Counted from the first letter of the stretch, positions 20,693 to 34,655 are shown. The stretch is DNA of 64,000 bases from Epiperipatus broadwayi (GCA_028023455.1 JAQFVV010012496.1:682001-746000), one strand, 5' to 3'. Translations and numbers: made by a program. The notes: a model not told the origin generated them from the letters alone.

Positions 20693-23600
20693 AATAAACA
20701 TTAAGAAATTTACTCAAGTAAATAAAATTTAGATGAAGGACCATACTTGTTTATGTAGTCTAGTTTCTTAATCATCTTAATGATCCGTTTGATTTATTTT
20801 GGTGGTGAGTTTCATATCAAGATAAGAGTTTGATGTTTGAATAAGTGCTGGGGATGGTGTATGTTCTTTTTCAACATTTTTATTTTTCCTAGATCTGAGG
20901 CAATAATTACCCTTATTTACATGAAAAGCTTCATAAATACTCCATGTAAATTCATAAACTCCTTATGCTCCAAAAAAGACTAAATTATTAGCTTTGAATA
21001 CTGTTATTACTCTTTTGATTAGTAGGATATATAAAGTTTATGTTGAAACAGTATTTTTTTATTTCATCCCATTTCATCTACTATATTCAATAAAAGTATT
21101 TATCCTCAGTTTAAACCCCTCCAACTCCATGTATATTAATGCATATTAATGTATATTAATGTATATTTATATATATGTTTGCATATATTTAGAGATATTA
21201 ATGTCTATAGGTGTATTGTTATATAATGCATATACTAAGTTATAAATTATATATATTAAATTAAAAGTAGGTTGTGTAAACATTGTCGCATGTGTATGAA
21301 CCCACCTACATACATATGTGAATGAACCTACAATGCAATGCTATTTGAATTATTCTATCTTTAGGTTATTATAAAATTAGAGTACAAATTTACTTTTATT
21401 CACATATAAATCCTAATTCTTGAGGTGACAGAGTTAATATATAGCAGAATGTTTACAGATCTTAAATCTGTTTTAAAAAATTGTCTATTTCTTGGAAAAT
21501 ATCCCATTACATGCACCTGGTTTAATTCATGTGGGAACTAAGAACAGATTTTAAAATAAATTCTAAAATAAATTTTAAGACAAAAGAAAGGCAGTTAAGC
21601 TACAATATTTTATGAATCGCTGACATTTTACTTTTGTTTTTTCTAAAATTAATAAAACTATGTTAAAACTTAAGATTAAAAACTTATAAACTGTAAACAA
21701 GTTTGTGGCTTTTGCAGGGAGTTAGTATAAAAAAACCCAATTTTCAATCCTAAGAGTTCACTCTCTTAAATTTTGAAACACATTGCTGTCAGAAGCTACA
21801 CCTGTGGTAACAATGGAAATGAGTGGCTAGACTGCTCAAAGTTTGCTGTCTTCCTTCAGAAGACTAGTCTATAGCAATGAAGAAGTTTGAAACCAACAGC
21901 CTGCCAAGAAAACATCGGACAATACCACCCAGTGGAGAACACCAGTGCTAAACACAATGCCAGATGCTTCAGCTAGAAGATGATTGGTAACATTTTTTCC
22001 AGCAGAGCTCTTTAAAATAAATCTAAGTTTAAACTATTTAATGACTTTCAAACTAGCTATATAATTGAATGTTCATAATTTGCAACTTCTAAATGTTTCT
22101 TAATAAATTAAACTAAACACTGTAATATAATTTAATGTAAATTTTAAATTAATAATAATAATTGTAACCTTCTTGCCTATTAAATGAATAATATTAATTT
22201 AATAATTCTCCTAAACATAATAACTGTAACCAGTTATTATATCTATACTGTTCTGATTTGTGGTCATGTCTATTCATTTCATATTTTATTGTTTATTGCA
22301 TTAATAATTATAATATGCCATAAATCAAAATGGAGATTGATAATATTAATAATTTAAAATGATGATTAGTAGCTCTCAAGTAAATGATTTATACTGTTTC
22401 TTAAGCACACACATAAATCTCTATTTTGATATCTATTCTATATATGTATATTAGTTATGTTATTATGTTTAGCTTATTATAATTAAGTTTACATGTTAAT
22501 GAATTATGTATAGTTAATTAATCACAAGAATGATATTATAAAGCATATTATAAATAATTAAGCAAGTCCCAAATATAATTCCCAAGTATGCTTTAGTCCT
22601 CCTTAGTTCATGATATAAACTTTAGGATATAATCTGTAAACTAGATTACTTTAATTAACCCTTTTAGCTGTTTTATATATGCTAATCCATGAACTGGTGT
22701 AAAGTAGTTTTGCAGAATGAAACTATAGATTTAGCACATTAGTAATTTTAATATTTGATATTTCAGTAAGTGTTAAGAAAGTGTCTTTGTAAGCACACAC
22801 ATGTAATATGCCTTGTTATATATTTTCTGTATTAAAATGGGATTCTGTTTTAAGGCCACCCCGTTATGATTAGTTTGGACAGCTCTTTTTAGAACTGGAA
22901 CATGAGGGGCCAGAACTGTATTTTAAAAAAAATAAGCACTCAAACTATATGTTCTTTATATTTTGATATAAAGTCATATGGGTCACAGGAACCAAGTTTT
23001 TGGTACTGAATCCCGTGACTAATTACCCATTCAGGCCACAAACCTTGTTTAGATTAATATAGCACTGCAATATCTGAAGCTTTGCTTCAGTCACCAATTC
23101 ATCCATCCATACTATTATTCAATTCAGCATTGATCTGAATACCCAATCTAGTTTAAATAAACAATCTGTATAGGGAGCACATTTATTGCTCATTATGGAT
23201 TCTTAATAAAATTAGTTATATTTTATCATTGTCATTCTTGTAAATGTAACTCTTAGCGAACCTCCTAGGAATGGCATAACATAATTCAGGCATGATTATA
23301 ATAAACTGTAGATAATAAGTGTTTATAGTACTAGTATTGAATTACAGAATATTAACCAAACATGCAAAATTTAAAATTAACTTCATACTACAATAATAAT
23401 AATTGTAATTAACTTTAAAACTAAGCTATAAAGTATACCATGAAGATGAGACCTTGCTCAGAAGCCACTCATGATTATAAGACACCTGTGAGTGTAAATC
23501 TCAATGCATTTCTACATGTATTATTTACTTATATTTTAATAATTAAAGATATTTAATTATAATAGCATTTAGTGGGTTATTTACAATCTGTTCTAAATCT

Positions 23601-24574
23601 TACCCAAATCTATTCCAATTTAGAGTTATATGTTAATCTATGCATTATCTAGGCAATCATGTGTGTGTGTGTGTGCGTTTAGTTAATTTATTATTAATTT
23701 AGTCATTATTCCCTGAGTCTTTTACTCCACCCTTTGCTATTGCTGCTCAAAAATTAAATGAAGCTGAGTGTAACCACATATATGTCAACCATAAGGTAGT
23801 AAATCACAGAGCATTGGTGAAGGAACTGAGGTGCAATCTGATTTGAGGTTTTAACTTTTCATCTAGATCAATTTTGAAATAATTTGCCAAAACTCTGGAT
23901 TTTGTTGTGTGAATGCACAAATATGACTGGTACAATGTTATAAACAACTATAGACAAGATTGGATATATTCCAAAACAGAATAACATAAAATTACATATT
24001 ATTAATAAAAGAAATTGTCTGTTTAAATTGAATAATCTGATTACTACTGAATCCCTTGGAGTTTATGCAATATCATGTTGAATTTAAAGACCTTTAATAA
24101 TTACCATACTGGTATTAGAAGAGATGAACAAGATAGCACAATGAAGCAGAACTCTACCCTCTACATTATGGATACTTTCACAATATATATTTTTCCAAAT
24201 ATCATGATCTTATTCAATTGTGACACACATCACCAAAAAAAATTAGAGACATCATAAAATTCTTTAATAATCACACTATATTAATAAACGTGATGGTACA
24301 TTTAAGTTAGCTCTTATTTGGAAAAAATTCATAAAATCCTATCAGTGAAAACACATGCTAATTATTTATTGGAATATTCATCTACTGCTTCCAACTTTAC
24401 ATTTTGTCATATTGTATTTTTGTTTATATTGGATGGACTTTTAATCTTATTCTAGGTATTATTACTTGTAATGCATCTATATAGTTTTTTAAATAACATT
24501 CATTATCTAGTTGATGGTATATATAATCCAATCTAAATGCTAAAATAATAGGCTGTTGAGTAGACATGGATGAA

Positions 24575-24577
<3 letters not shown>
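20693..24577. other. Long stretch with no recognised feature
   Basis: No coding frame longer than about 60 codons and no match to the repeat families elsewhere in the window. A (GT)n tract lies at about 23660. A TATA-like GTATAAAAAAACCC occurs near 21726. The more complex sequence at 21760-22000 could be a UTR or a diverged LTR, but nothing in it is diagnostic. Confidence 0.5.

Positions 24578-24635
<58 letters not shown>
24578..24635. repeat. (AT)n microsatellite, about 57 bp
   Basis: Uninterrupted AT dinucleotides abutting the left end of solo LTR B1. Confidence 0.95.
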
Positions 24636-24637
<2 letters not shown>

Positions 24638-25378
24638 AAACAGTAAGGTCTGCTTTGCAGATCTTCATTTCACCTTTTCTCACCTACTTCCTACCCTCAT
24701 ACCTTAGTTTGAACCCCAATCTATCGTAGTGTGTCTGCAATACACTTATATACCGAAAATCCCGCCTAATTTTAAACCACGAGCACAATGCTCGTATTAT
24801 ATATATAACTTATTCCCAAATAAAATAAAATATTATGAATTATGTATTTGTTCACATAATTTACATTTATTAAAAAGTAAGTTATATAAGTTGTAATTGC
24901 GCACACACTATGATATCCATTTTAAAACATATCAAAATTATAAATTGTTAAAGTTATTTTGTTTGAATCTATTTACAAATATATTACTGTCGTAATATAT
25001 TTTGATTTAAAATAAAATTCATTTAGTAAATATTCGTTTGGTAAATAGATTCAAATATTGCAATTTAAAAGTAAAATCATTTTCTTTAATTTAATAAAAG
25101 TTATTCCAAATATTTCTGTTAAAATAAATGAGGGACAATAGTTTAATTAGTAAATGTTGTATAAGTTTATCTAAAAACAGCAGATGTCCACTTAAGGTTT
25201 TCTTTAATTAATAAAAGTAATTTTAATTAAATCTTGTTTGTAATTCGAATGTCGACAGGGAAAGTAACAAAAGAAATTAATTTATGTTGAATTCCTTTAG
25301 ACATTCCGATGATTTAATTACAGCTGATAAGTCTGATATTTTTGTAATGCTCCAGGGCAGTTCTATTGTTAAATTCCA

Positions 25379-25392
25379 CTATAAAAAGGAGG
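25379..25392 (+). promoter_or_regulatory. Probable LTR promoter TATA box (B1)
   Basis: CTATAAAAAGGAGG is a strong TATA element. The second copy keeps it as CTATAAAAGAGAGG (41042). About 25 bp downstream both copies have TTTGTTCTCCA, a possible start region. Conservation between two solo LTRs supports the plus orientation of family B. Confidence 0.6.
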
Positions 25393-26320
25393 TTTTTCTT
25401 TTGTTCTCCAGTTAGTTAGTTGTTTTTTATTCTAATGTATCTAAGAGAAATCATTCTGTGTTCTATTCTAATATTTTGCTAACCTTGACAGGTCCGAGTA
25501 GAGGCATTAAGATGGCTATGTCCCCTCGGAATAGCCAGCCGCTGCTCGATACCATCGGAAGTTATCATCCGGACCCCGGAACTGCTGCTGCCGCTGCCAA
25601 AATATGAACATTCCAGATTTTGCTGCTGAATTATAAAACCTGCCGAACATCTACCTGCAAATGCGTCTGCAGAGGTAACCTAAATTAACCCAAGAGCTCT
25701 TGTGATTCCTAACTAACATGCTATAGCTTTTTAAAATTGTTTTCCTTATATTTCACATAACTTCATTATGTATTTCTTTAATTGTTTAAATATACTCAAC
25801 ATTTTGCTCTATCCTTGGATTAATATTTTCTATTTATAAAGCTTTCTTTTATTTTATTATGATAATGTGTCAGAATCGTCTTTGACCGAGTGAACTATTC
25901 CCTCTATTGAAAGTAAGACGCCGCTATTAAGGCATATTTTAAATTTATAATTTTCCATTTTATTATCTTGCAAATCACTCGTTCGAGGGTGATTCTTTTC
26001 TTTAATATAATATAATCACATAGTTTAAAATCTACCTGTTATTGATTTTAATCTAATATAAGAGTATGTGCGAGGTCAATGATTAAATGTGTCCCTTAAT
26101 GCATGATTGCGTATATCAATCTATACTTACTTTTCAAACCCGCAAGCATGCATTTTCCTATTTGAATTACCGTGTTCTACTTTAATTACAAAGTTCATCA
26201 TTGATGTCGAGAATGTGCGGACCCTTTTAAATGAATTTCGGGGAATTTGATTGGGCATTTCTCTTAATCCAAGTAAAACCCATTCAGTGTGTTTTATATA
26301 CACTCGTCTCGTATTGCTGG

Positions 26321-28525
26321 TGTAACGATCCGGAGAATGCGACTTAACGTGAATTGCACTACAGGGTGCCATCTAGGCATTTGAACCTAGAAAAATTTAT
26401 AAAGTAGGCAGATACGTAAGTCAAAAAAAAAATTTTTTTTTTTTTTTTTTTTAAATTTTGATTCCGGTCGTTAGCCCATGTCACTAGCTCAGTGGAATAG
26501 CAGAGATTTAATAATATAATCTAAGAGTATATATAAAAAAAGAATAAAATAAGCCACTGCCAGTAATTAACATACAAACATTTATTTATGCACATATATA
26601 TAAGATTTAAAATTATTTTAGTATTAGTTTTACATTTTAACATTTAACATTATTTTTAACTTTGATTTTTGACTTTAATTTACATTTAATTACTATTATA
26701 TTCTAATTTTACATTTTAATTAAGTTCGCACAGATGGGATTATAAAAGCTTGTTATAATATGTTGCTATAGATCGGTTACATAGATTTCAATGGTTAAAC
26801 ACATTTCAAAGTAAACATAAACGATCAAAATACAAACTTATTGATTACTGACAATTGCGGAGGGAAATTTATACGTAACCCAATAGTATTCACCATAAAA
26901 TACTTGCATTGTCACCAATAACTTAAAAGACATCCGAATAAATACATTTTTGATACTCACCATAAGATATCATTATTTATTGAATGTCTATATATTTTGA
27001 TCAAATATGGAAACGCAAAACATAGTTAACCAATAAACAATCCATGCAAGCGTCTATAAACAACTTAAATTTAATGCATTTCTATTTAGGGTCGAGTATG
27101 AATAGACCACATAAATTTGCTTTTGAAAATAAACATTCTATCCCTATTTAACCTTAGGTTAAAATTCGTATTCAAACTGGCATCAATTCATCTGATATAT
27201 CGATGTATTCAATGTAATAAAATACGGCAGCACAAAAAGTTAAGAGAAGAAATTGCTTCTCATGAGATAGGAATATTACATCTATCTGCAAAGAAGAGCA
27301 ATAAAACAAAAAACTCCATAGAAAGGAACTGCGGTATCCGACTTATAATTCCTTCCATAGGCAAATGGAAGTGTGCGGCATATGAAGCGATTCTGCCCGA
27401 AGCGAATCAATATTACATCTACTAATCACACCAATATATCCAATCCATTGACCCAATTTAACCACGAAACAAATAACCCAAGATTACCCTCCCCTAATAT
27501 AACTTTACAAATCTATACAGCCATTCACGCCCGATTTAAGTTTAACATTGATATATTTTAATTTATCGGAAAACAGAAATCATAAATAAACTTAAAGAAC
27601 AAAATTAAATAAATGGAAATGATTTTACACAAATAAATAAAAAATACATCAAATAACATTTTAACTACTTTAGTCAGATAGGAAACTAATGCAATTATTT
27701 TAAATACGAAAAGTTTTAATTTAATGTTCATTAATTGTAAAGTTCTTACGGTTTTAAACAGTTCATCTTTATCTGTCGTTTGTAAGTTTGAACGGGAATT
27801 CCCACGCCGTCCTCAAAAGATTGGTATCCATTTAGCCGTTGTTTTATTTATTCATTCGGAGGTTTTTTAGTTCAATTGGTCCTCAATGTAGGAAACGATA
27901 GTTCATTTCTCTTTTCTTTAACAGCTGAAAGAATTGACCGTGCGTCTGTCAATTCCTTCACCTCAACTCCGTACTAATACATATAGTCACATCGTAATAA
28001 TCAATAATAACTCACTGACTAATAATTTCAAAATTTTCCTTTTATACGTATTCAAAGGATTGACTTGGCATTATGTCATCGATGTGATGATCCTTTCGCT
28101 GAGGTCTGATTTCCAGATGGATTTGTTTCATTGGCTATTTGTTTCTATTGTTTTCCTATCTGACCGCTGTTTTTACATTTAAATGCCCAAGGCTGGTTTA
28201 CATTTAACTAATTAACAATCATTTCCATTTCTGATTAATTAACCTGTTTTCCAAATCAAAGATATATTTAAAGATAAATTTAAAGATATAATTTTATCTC
28301 CAAATCTTTTTAAAATTTAGTTTTAAAATACTTTTTCTTTAATAAAGTTTTATTTTAATAATTTTTCATTATCTGTGCGATTTATTATGTAAGAGTTTAA
28401 GATGATATTTAGTTTCAATTTTTAATTCTTAAAAAAAAATTTTAAATGCGAACTTTTTAATTTACTTTCATGTTTAATAAATATAAAAAAAAAAAACAAT
28501 GTAATGAACGTCTGTGCTCTTTACA
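26321..28525 (-). repeat. LTR of element A (left copy)
   Basis: Starts TGTAACGATCCGG and ends CTCTTTACA. Contains an A9/T18 homopolymer pair at about 26428. The roughly 100-codon open frame at 27117-27425 recurs in the other LTR only because the LTRs are copies. Confidence 0.9.
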
Positions 28526-29268
28526 TATCAGTAAAGTTGCTTAAAAAAAAATGATCAAAAAAAAATATATATTTTACTTAGCGTTAGTAATTATGGTACA
28601 CGATTGACGAAGACATTTACAAAACATCCAGTCAATAATTTTACAAAAAGACTATATACAAAAAAAAATGTTTACTATCACCTACCTAAGGACCATTTAT
28701 GTTTACACCCCTCCCCACAAGAGTTCTATTTTATTTTATACATTTTATTTTTACACACAGCATGACAAGCAAGTTATTTAAATTATTTATTTAAGAAGGT
28801 TGCATTGAACGAAATATATTTTGAAAGATAATGGATTTATACGTGTATATTTGCAGCATAATTATAAATACCACCAACTTATTTATGACTGATTAAAATG
28901 CTTAAATAGGATTACACTGAAGTAAATTCCCAACAGTACTCATCGTAAGGTACCACATTTTGATCATAAACTTACATGGCTGTGCGCGCCTATACACGTT
29001 AAAGCATAATATATATCAACAAAAAAAAACATATTTATTGCAACCTTCTGACTTTTTTTTTTTTTTAACAAAAATTAGTTTTTAAAATTTTTTTCACTTT
29101 CTTGTGTTTAATATATATGCGCAATTTCTTTTACTGGCAGAGCTTTTATAAGATTTAAAGTATACGACTTTATGTAAACAGATAAAAATGTTTCATTTTG
29201 AAAAAAGAAATTTACTCAGGGTATATGTGGTTTTTATTAAAGATCGGCGCCAGATTGGGAAAGCCAGT
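28526..29268. other. Interior of element A, non-coding
   Basis: 743 bp with no gag, protease, RT or integrase motif in any frame. A minus-strand purine run (GTGGGGAGGGG, complement of 28710-28720) followed by TGTAAACA looks like a polypurine tract plus LTR start. It is about 185 bp from the LTR boundary found by alignment, so its meaning is unclear. Confidence 0.75.
29241..29252 (-). promoter_or_regulatory. Candidate primer-binding site of element A
   Basis: The minus strand reads TGGCGCCGATCT 16 nt inside the right LTR. TGG-initial PBS sequences of this type occur in metazoan gypsy elements. The spacing is longer than usual. Confidence 0.4.
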
Positions 29269-31468
29269 TGTAACGATCCGGAGAATGCGACTTAACGTGA
29301 ACTGCACTACAGGGCGCCATCTAGGCATTTGAACCTAGAAAAATTTATAAAGTAGGCAGATACGTAAGTCAAAAAAAAAATTTTTTTTTTTTTTTTTAAA
29401 TTTTGATTCCGGTCGTTAGCCCATGTCACTAGCTCAGTGGAATAGCAGAGATTTAATAATATAATCTAAGAGTATATATAAAAAAAGAATAAAATAAGCC
29501 ACTGCCAGTAATTAACATACAAACATTTATTTATGCACATATATATAAGATTTAAAATTATTTTAGTATTAGTTTTACATTTTAACATTTAACATTATTT
29601 TTAACTTTGATTTTTGACTTTAATTTACATTTCATTACTATTATATTCTAATTTTACATTTTAATTAAGTTCGCACAGATGGGATTATAAAAGCTTGTTA
29701 TAATATGTTGCTATAGATCGGTTACATAGATTTCAACGGTTAAACACATTTCAAAGTAAACATAAAAGATCAAAATACAAACTTATTGATTACTAACAAT
29801 TGCAGAGGGAAATTTATACATAACCCAATAGTATTCACCATAAGATACTTGCATTGTCACCAATAACTTAAAAGACATCCGAATAAATACATTTTTGATA
29901 CTCACCGTAAGGTATCATTATTTATCGAATGTTTATATATTTTGATCAAATATGGAAATGCAAAACATAGTTAACCAATAAACAATCCATGCAAGCGTCT
30001 ATAAACAACTTAAATTTAATGCATTTCTATTTAGGGTCGAGTATGAATAGACCACATAAATTTGCTTTTGAAAATAAACATTCTATCCCTATTTAACCTT
30101 AGGTTAAAATTCGTATTCAAACTGGCATCAATTCATCTGATATATCGATGTATTCAATGTAATAAAATACCGCAGCACAAAAAGTTAAGAGAAGAAATTG
30201 CTTCTCATGAGATAGGAATATTACATCTATCTGCAAAGAAGAGCAATAAAACAAAAAACTCCATAGAAAGGAACTGCGGTATCCGACTTATAATTCCTTC
30301 CATAGGCAAACGGAAGTGTGCGGCATATGAAGCGATTCTGCCCGTAGCGAATCAATATTACATCTACTAATCACACCAATATATCCAATCCATTGACTCA
30401 ATTTAACCACGAAACAAATAACCCAAGATTACCCTCCCCTAATATAACTTTACAAATCTATACAGCCATTCACGCCCGATTTAAGTTTAACATTGATATA
30501 TTTTAATTTATCGGAAAACAGAAATCATAAATAAACTTAAAGAACAAAATTAAATAAATGGAAATGATTTTACACAAATAAATAAAAAATACATCAAATA
30601 ACATTTTAACTACTTTAGTCAGATAGGAAACTAATGCAATTATTTTAAATACGAAAAGTTTTAATTTAATGTTCATTAATTGTAAAGTTCTTATGGTTTT
30701 AAACAGTTCATCTTTATCTGTCGTTTGTAAGTTTGAACGGGAATTCCCACGCCATCCTCAAAAGATTGGTATCCATTTAGCCATTGTTTTATTTATTCAT
30801 TCGGAGGTTTTTTAGTTCAATTGGTCCTCAATGTAGAAAACGATAGTTCATTTCTCTTTTCTTTAACAGCTGAAAGAATTGACCGTGCGTCTGTCAATTC
30901 TTCACCTCAACTCCGTACTAATACATATAGTCACATTGTAATAATCAATAATAACTCACTGATTAATAATTTCCAAATTTTCCTTTTATACATATTCGAA
31001 GGATTGACTTGGCATTATGTCATCGATGTGATGATCCTTTCACTGAGGTCCGATTTCGAGATGGATTTCTTTCATTGGCTATTTGTTTCTATTGTTTTCC
31101 TATCTGACCGCTGTTTTTACATTTAAATGTCCAAGGCTGGTTTACATTTAACTAATTAACAATCATTTCCATTTCTGATTAATTAACCTGTTTTCCAAAT
31201 CAAAGATATATTTAAAGATAAATTTAAAGATATAATTTTATCTCCAAATCTTTTTAAAATTTAGTTTTAAAATACTTTTTCTTTAATAAAGTTTTATTTT
31301 AATAATTTTTTATTATCTGTGCGATTTAACATGTAAGAGTTTAAGATGATATTTAGTTTCAATTTTTAATTCTTAAAGAAAATTTTTAAATGCGAACTTT
31401 TTAATTTACTTTCATGTTTAATAAATATAAAAAAAAAAACAATGTAATGAACGTCTGTGCTCGTTACA
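29269..31468 (-). repeat. LTR of element A (right copy)
   Basis: Nearly identical to 26321-28525. It has a shorter T run after the A9 tract near 29380 and scattered substitutions, and ends GCTCGTTACA. Confidence 0.9.
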
Positions 31469-32508
31469 CTGGTAAATGAATTGGTTGTTGAGACTGCTTT
31501 GTTTTATTTTCCAAGGATTCTTTAAACAGCAACGTCCGTTCTTTCACTTATTGCAAGTTTCCAGGCAGAGGGTGTCCCACATGACACCCCTGGGAATTAA
31601 ACGCAATCGTCACACAGTCGCTAAGTTTCGGCTATTCATAAATACTTTCCTACGGGTTAGCGGTGAGATGCCCTCCGTAATTATTCCGGATCTTCACTAT
31701 TGTTTTATTTTATATTTATTTTACAAAGCATCCATGACTTAAACATGTCACACCCTCCAACTTTAATAAATTCATTATCAGCAATACTGACCTCCCAATG
31801 CAACTCTATTAATATTATTATCAAATAAATGCTTTGATCATATTCCCATTTTTGCTTAGTAAGCTTTAGTCCATACTATTCTCGAAATCAATAAATATTT
31901 TAGAACATTTAATTTCAAATATTATCTTAAACTTGTATAAATTCTCACAGCACCTCGCATATGTTCCTATCTCATCAAGCACATTATCGTAATGCTATTA
32001 GCCTGAGGAATAGAATATATCACTTTGCTTTATAACCTTTTGTCATTTACTGAAATATAAATGCCAACAATTATTTAATATGCATCCCTGTCTCATATAA
32101 GCAGACAGTGGCATTATATATATATTTATATAAACAAATTGTGTGAAATTATTTAAAACTAAATTTGATCTCTTATTTTATTTGATTCCTATCACTGTCT
32201 CGGTCTATATATATATATTTTCTGCATTTCTTTTGTAAATTCATAGACGTTAATTAGCCACCCAAACTTCTTTCAGTATAGAGTCTTTTGTTTCTCCCTG
32301 ACCACCAGGCACCGGTCAACGGTTATACTAGTAGTGGCACCAGATGCGTTATCACGTAGATGGCGCTGTGAAATTTGGACTTTAGATTCAAACTTAGTAT
32401 ATCTAGAAGGCAACCCCTCCTAGAATGTTCAGTTTCATGTCTGGGGTTTGAATTCTACAGTGTGTTAGCGAGATAGACAATTCTGACCATTACAATATAT
32501 ATATATAT

Positions 32509-32830
32509 ACAGGCCACACTATTGATTTTGATGAAGCTAAGGTTGTCTTCTTTGAGAGAAATGAAATCAAAAGAAGAATTAAAGAGTCTTTATTATTGAA
32601 AATTTATTATTCTGAATCAATTAACTTATTTAAGAGTTCTTTTAATATTAAGGGTGGATGGGAAGTGAATAGATTTGTGGGTAGTTTTTAATAGTATATA
32701 TATTGTGTAGTTTTTTTCTAGTTGTTTATACTTGAGAAGTCTGCTTGTAGCAGTGAAACCTTAGATTGTGTTTGAATATTATTTTTATGCTGGTCTGGTT
32801 TAATTTTAGATTTGGGGTAGTTTTGATTTG
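32509..32830 (+). mobile_element. Penelope-like element 3' end, truncated
   Basis: Positions 32515-32691 translate without a stop from HTIDFDEAKVVFFERNEIK to a short C-terminus (GGWEVNRFVGSF), stop at 32689. The F-D-x-x-x-x-K-[IV] pattern followed by basic residues resembles the region just after the GIY-YIG endonuclease in Penelope-like retroelements (compare FNWENRKILDRE at about 61180). The rest is 3' UTR up to the TA run at 32838. It is 5'-truncated, with only about 58 codons left. Confidence 0.55.
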
Positions 32831-32837
32831 TTTTTAT

Positions 32838-32855
32838 ATATATATATATATATAT

Positions 32856-32896
<41 letters not shown>
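32838..32896. repeat. (TA)n microsatellite
   Basis: TA dinucleotides, interrupted once, directly abutting the left LTR of element C. Open frames of 90 and 154 codons that cross it are artefacts of the TA run. Confidence 0.95.
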
Positions 32897-32899
<3 letters not shown>

Positions 32900-34655
32900 A
32901 ATGGGCACACGAAGATTGAAGGCTACACTTCCCTTTTATGTGTACATAATGGGGAATTCTATAATTCAAAATTGTCCACTTTCCGTTACTGCAAGCAGAG
33001 AGAAATACGAAAATAGACGAGTCTATCGCCGTATTTGACCGAACCTGTATGCTATACAAATATAGCCCCAGGTTATGTTTCCCGATCAACTTTTTCCCGA
33101 CTGCTGTAAGATCTGACAGCGTTACAGCACTTTGATGATTTATAAATTTAACAGAATCAAACACTGCACCACCAAATTTCACATATTAATTCAATAATCA
33201 AAAAATGAAAAATAGTTCCCCACCCTAAGACTAGACTATCCCTTTTTGAACGTGGTGAAGAACGAGACAAGACAGATTTAAATAGAAAAAAATATATATT
33301 TAAAAGAATAAATCAATCATAAAAAAGATCTATAAAACACATTTACATTAAATAAAACAGCTTATGATCTATAGTGCTACAAACAAAAGAACACCTAAAA
33401 ACTCTTATAAATGCTGGTACATTTATAAATCGTCACTCTGGGCATTTATCAAAAGAAAAATATTCAAGAATGTCTTTATCATTCACAAAAAGCAGGTGGC
33501 CATTGTCTAAGTCAATGATGTGCACATTGAAATATATAAAAAAAATATGTATCTTTACCTAGGTTTTAGTCTCTGAATTTGTCCGAGGTCCTGCCGACCG
33601 CCACGTGGATTTCTCCACTTCTTTAGGAGGGACGGTAGCTCGTAGGTTAGATTTGGTTGGGTATAGCTTCTCAGTGTTAAGGCATCACAGACGAGGCATC
33701 AAGGACAAGGCATCGAGGACAAGGCAACTAAATAAATCCATCGGCAGGTGCTACAATGGCGGTTATTACATATTGACAAGAACCATTAGTACAGCAAGTC
33801 TGGATCGACCAGTGATCATGATGGCCTTAGCCAGCCATTCTAGATAAAGCACCGATGCTAAAAGTCATATTTGCTAACTAAATCGGTTGATTATCGGAGC
33901 TGTGTTTTACTACCCTCTCAACACGAATTCTCTAGCTCTAATCACTCTTGAAAAACTTTTATTTCTTAATTAAAAAATTCCACCAGCCTTTGTCCTTCTG
34001 AACCTTTGTTTCACTTTTATTCACACTTTCTTTCCTACTATGTTTTCGGCAATATGTAAATTGATTTTACCCACTCTCATAGCACTATGTATTTCAATAT
34101 TCTTGATTTTAATTAAATAGATTTTAATACGTTTTTCTTTTTTCTTTTTTTTAAATTTGGACAAGCATTTATTATTTCTGTCTATATCCTGCTTCAAATA
34201 CACTCCACACACGCATTTTGTTTATCGTCAAATGTGTACTTTAAAACCCAGATCCTTATCTTTTGATCATGTCTAACTTTCTCTGTTTTGTGCACTATTT
34301 AAGGTTTTTTTTATCTTTTTTAAACTTTACTTTCTTTCAAAATCGGATTTTAACTTGCATTTTATTTATATTTCTTTATCGCTTTATTTTTTAACATACA
34401 TTACCAATATCTCTAATTTTATACTTTACTTTCACCAAAACCCGAGCTTTGGAGGGTAAAAGATAAGAATCTTTTGATTCTAATTCCCTCTCTTTTTTTT
34501 TTAATTAGTTGAAACATTTCTTTGTTCTGTAAATTTTTCCAAGCTCGCTTTTTCTTTTTTTTTTCTTTTTTTTTCTGCCAAACATAATATTTAATATTCT
34601 CTGAATGTTTAATATTTATATGTGTGACTGCAGTATGTGCGATCATCATGTTACA
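32897..34655 (-). repeat. LTR of element C (left, 3' in element sense)
   Basis: 1,759 bp. On the minus strand it begins TGTAACATGATGATCGCAC and ends CCCATTACA. The segment 33681-33730 holds three copies of a short GACAAGGCATCG-like motif, partly lost in the other LTR. Confidence 0.85.

Larger units (their letters stand above)
26321..31468 (-). mobile_element. Non-autonomous LTR retrotransposon A, nested in B1
   Basis: Two direct repeats, 26321-28525 (2,205 bp) and 29269-31468 (2,200 bp), both begin TGTAACGATCCGGAGAATGC and end TTACA. They flank only 743 bp (28526-29268) without any coding frame. The insertion duplicated CTGG (26317-26320 and 31469-31472). The uninterrupted sequence GCTGGTAAATG in copy B2 (41998) confirms the site. 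The two LTRs differ at only scattered positions, so insertion is fairly recent. Minus orientation is favoured by a TGGCGCCGATCT primer-binding-like site next to the right LTR. No convincing polypurine tract abuts the other end. Family is probably gypsy-like, unproven. Confidence 0.9.
24636..32494 (+). mobile_element. Solo LTR B1 (about 2.7 kb), split by element A
   Basis: Positions 24636-26320 plus 31473-32494 together (about 2,707 bp) align end to end with 40306-43017. The termini are TGAAACAGTAAGG and CATTACA; the partner copy has TGTTACA, so ends of TGTAACAG...TGTTACA type are inferred. No matching internal region is attached to either copy, so both look like solo LTRs. Flanks are TA runs, consistent with an ATAT target. 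Orientation is set by the TATA box at 25379. Confidence 0.8.

Noticed and set aside
27117-27425. 102-codon frame repeated at 30062-30370
   Set aside because: Both lie in the LTRs of element A and are alike only because LTRs are copies; no protein motif.
32718-33182. 154-codon minus-strand frame across a TA run
   Set aside because: The middle is Ile-Tyr repetition from (TA)n; its ends lie in the LTR of element C.
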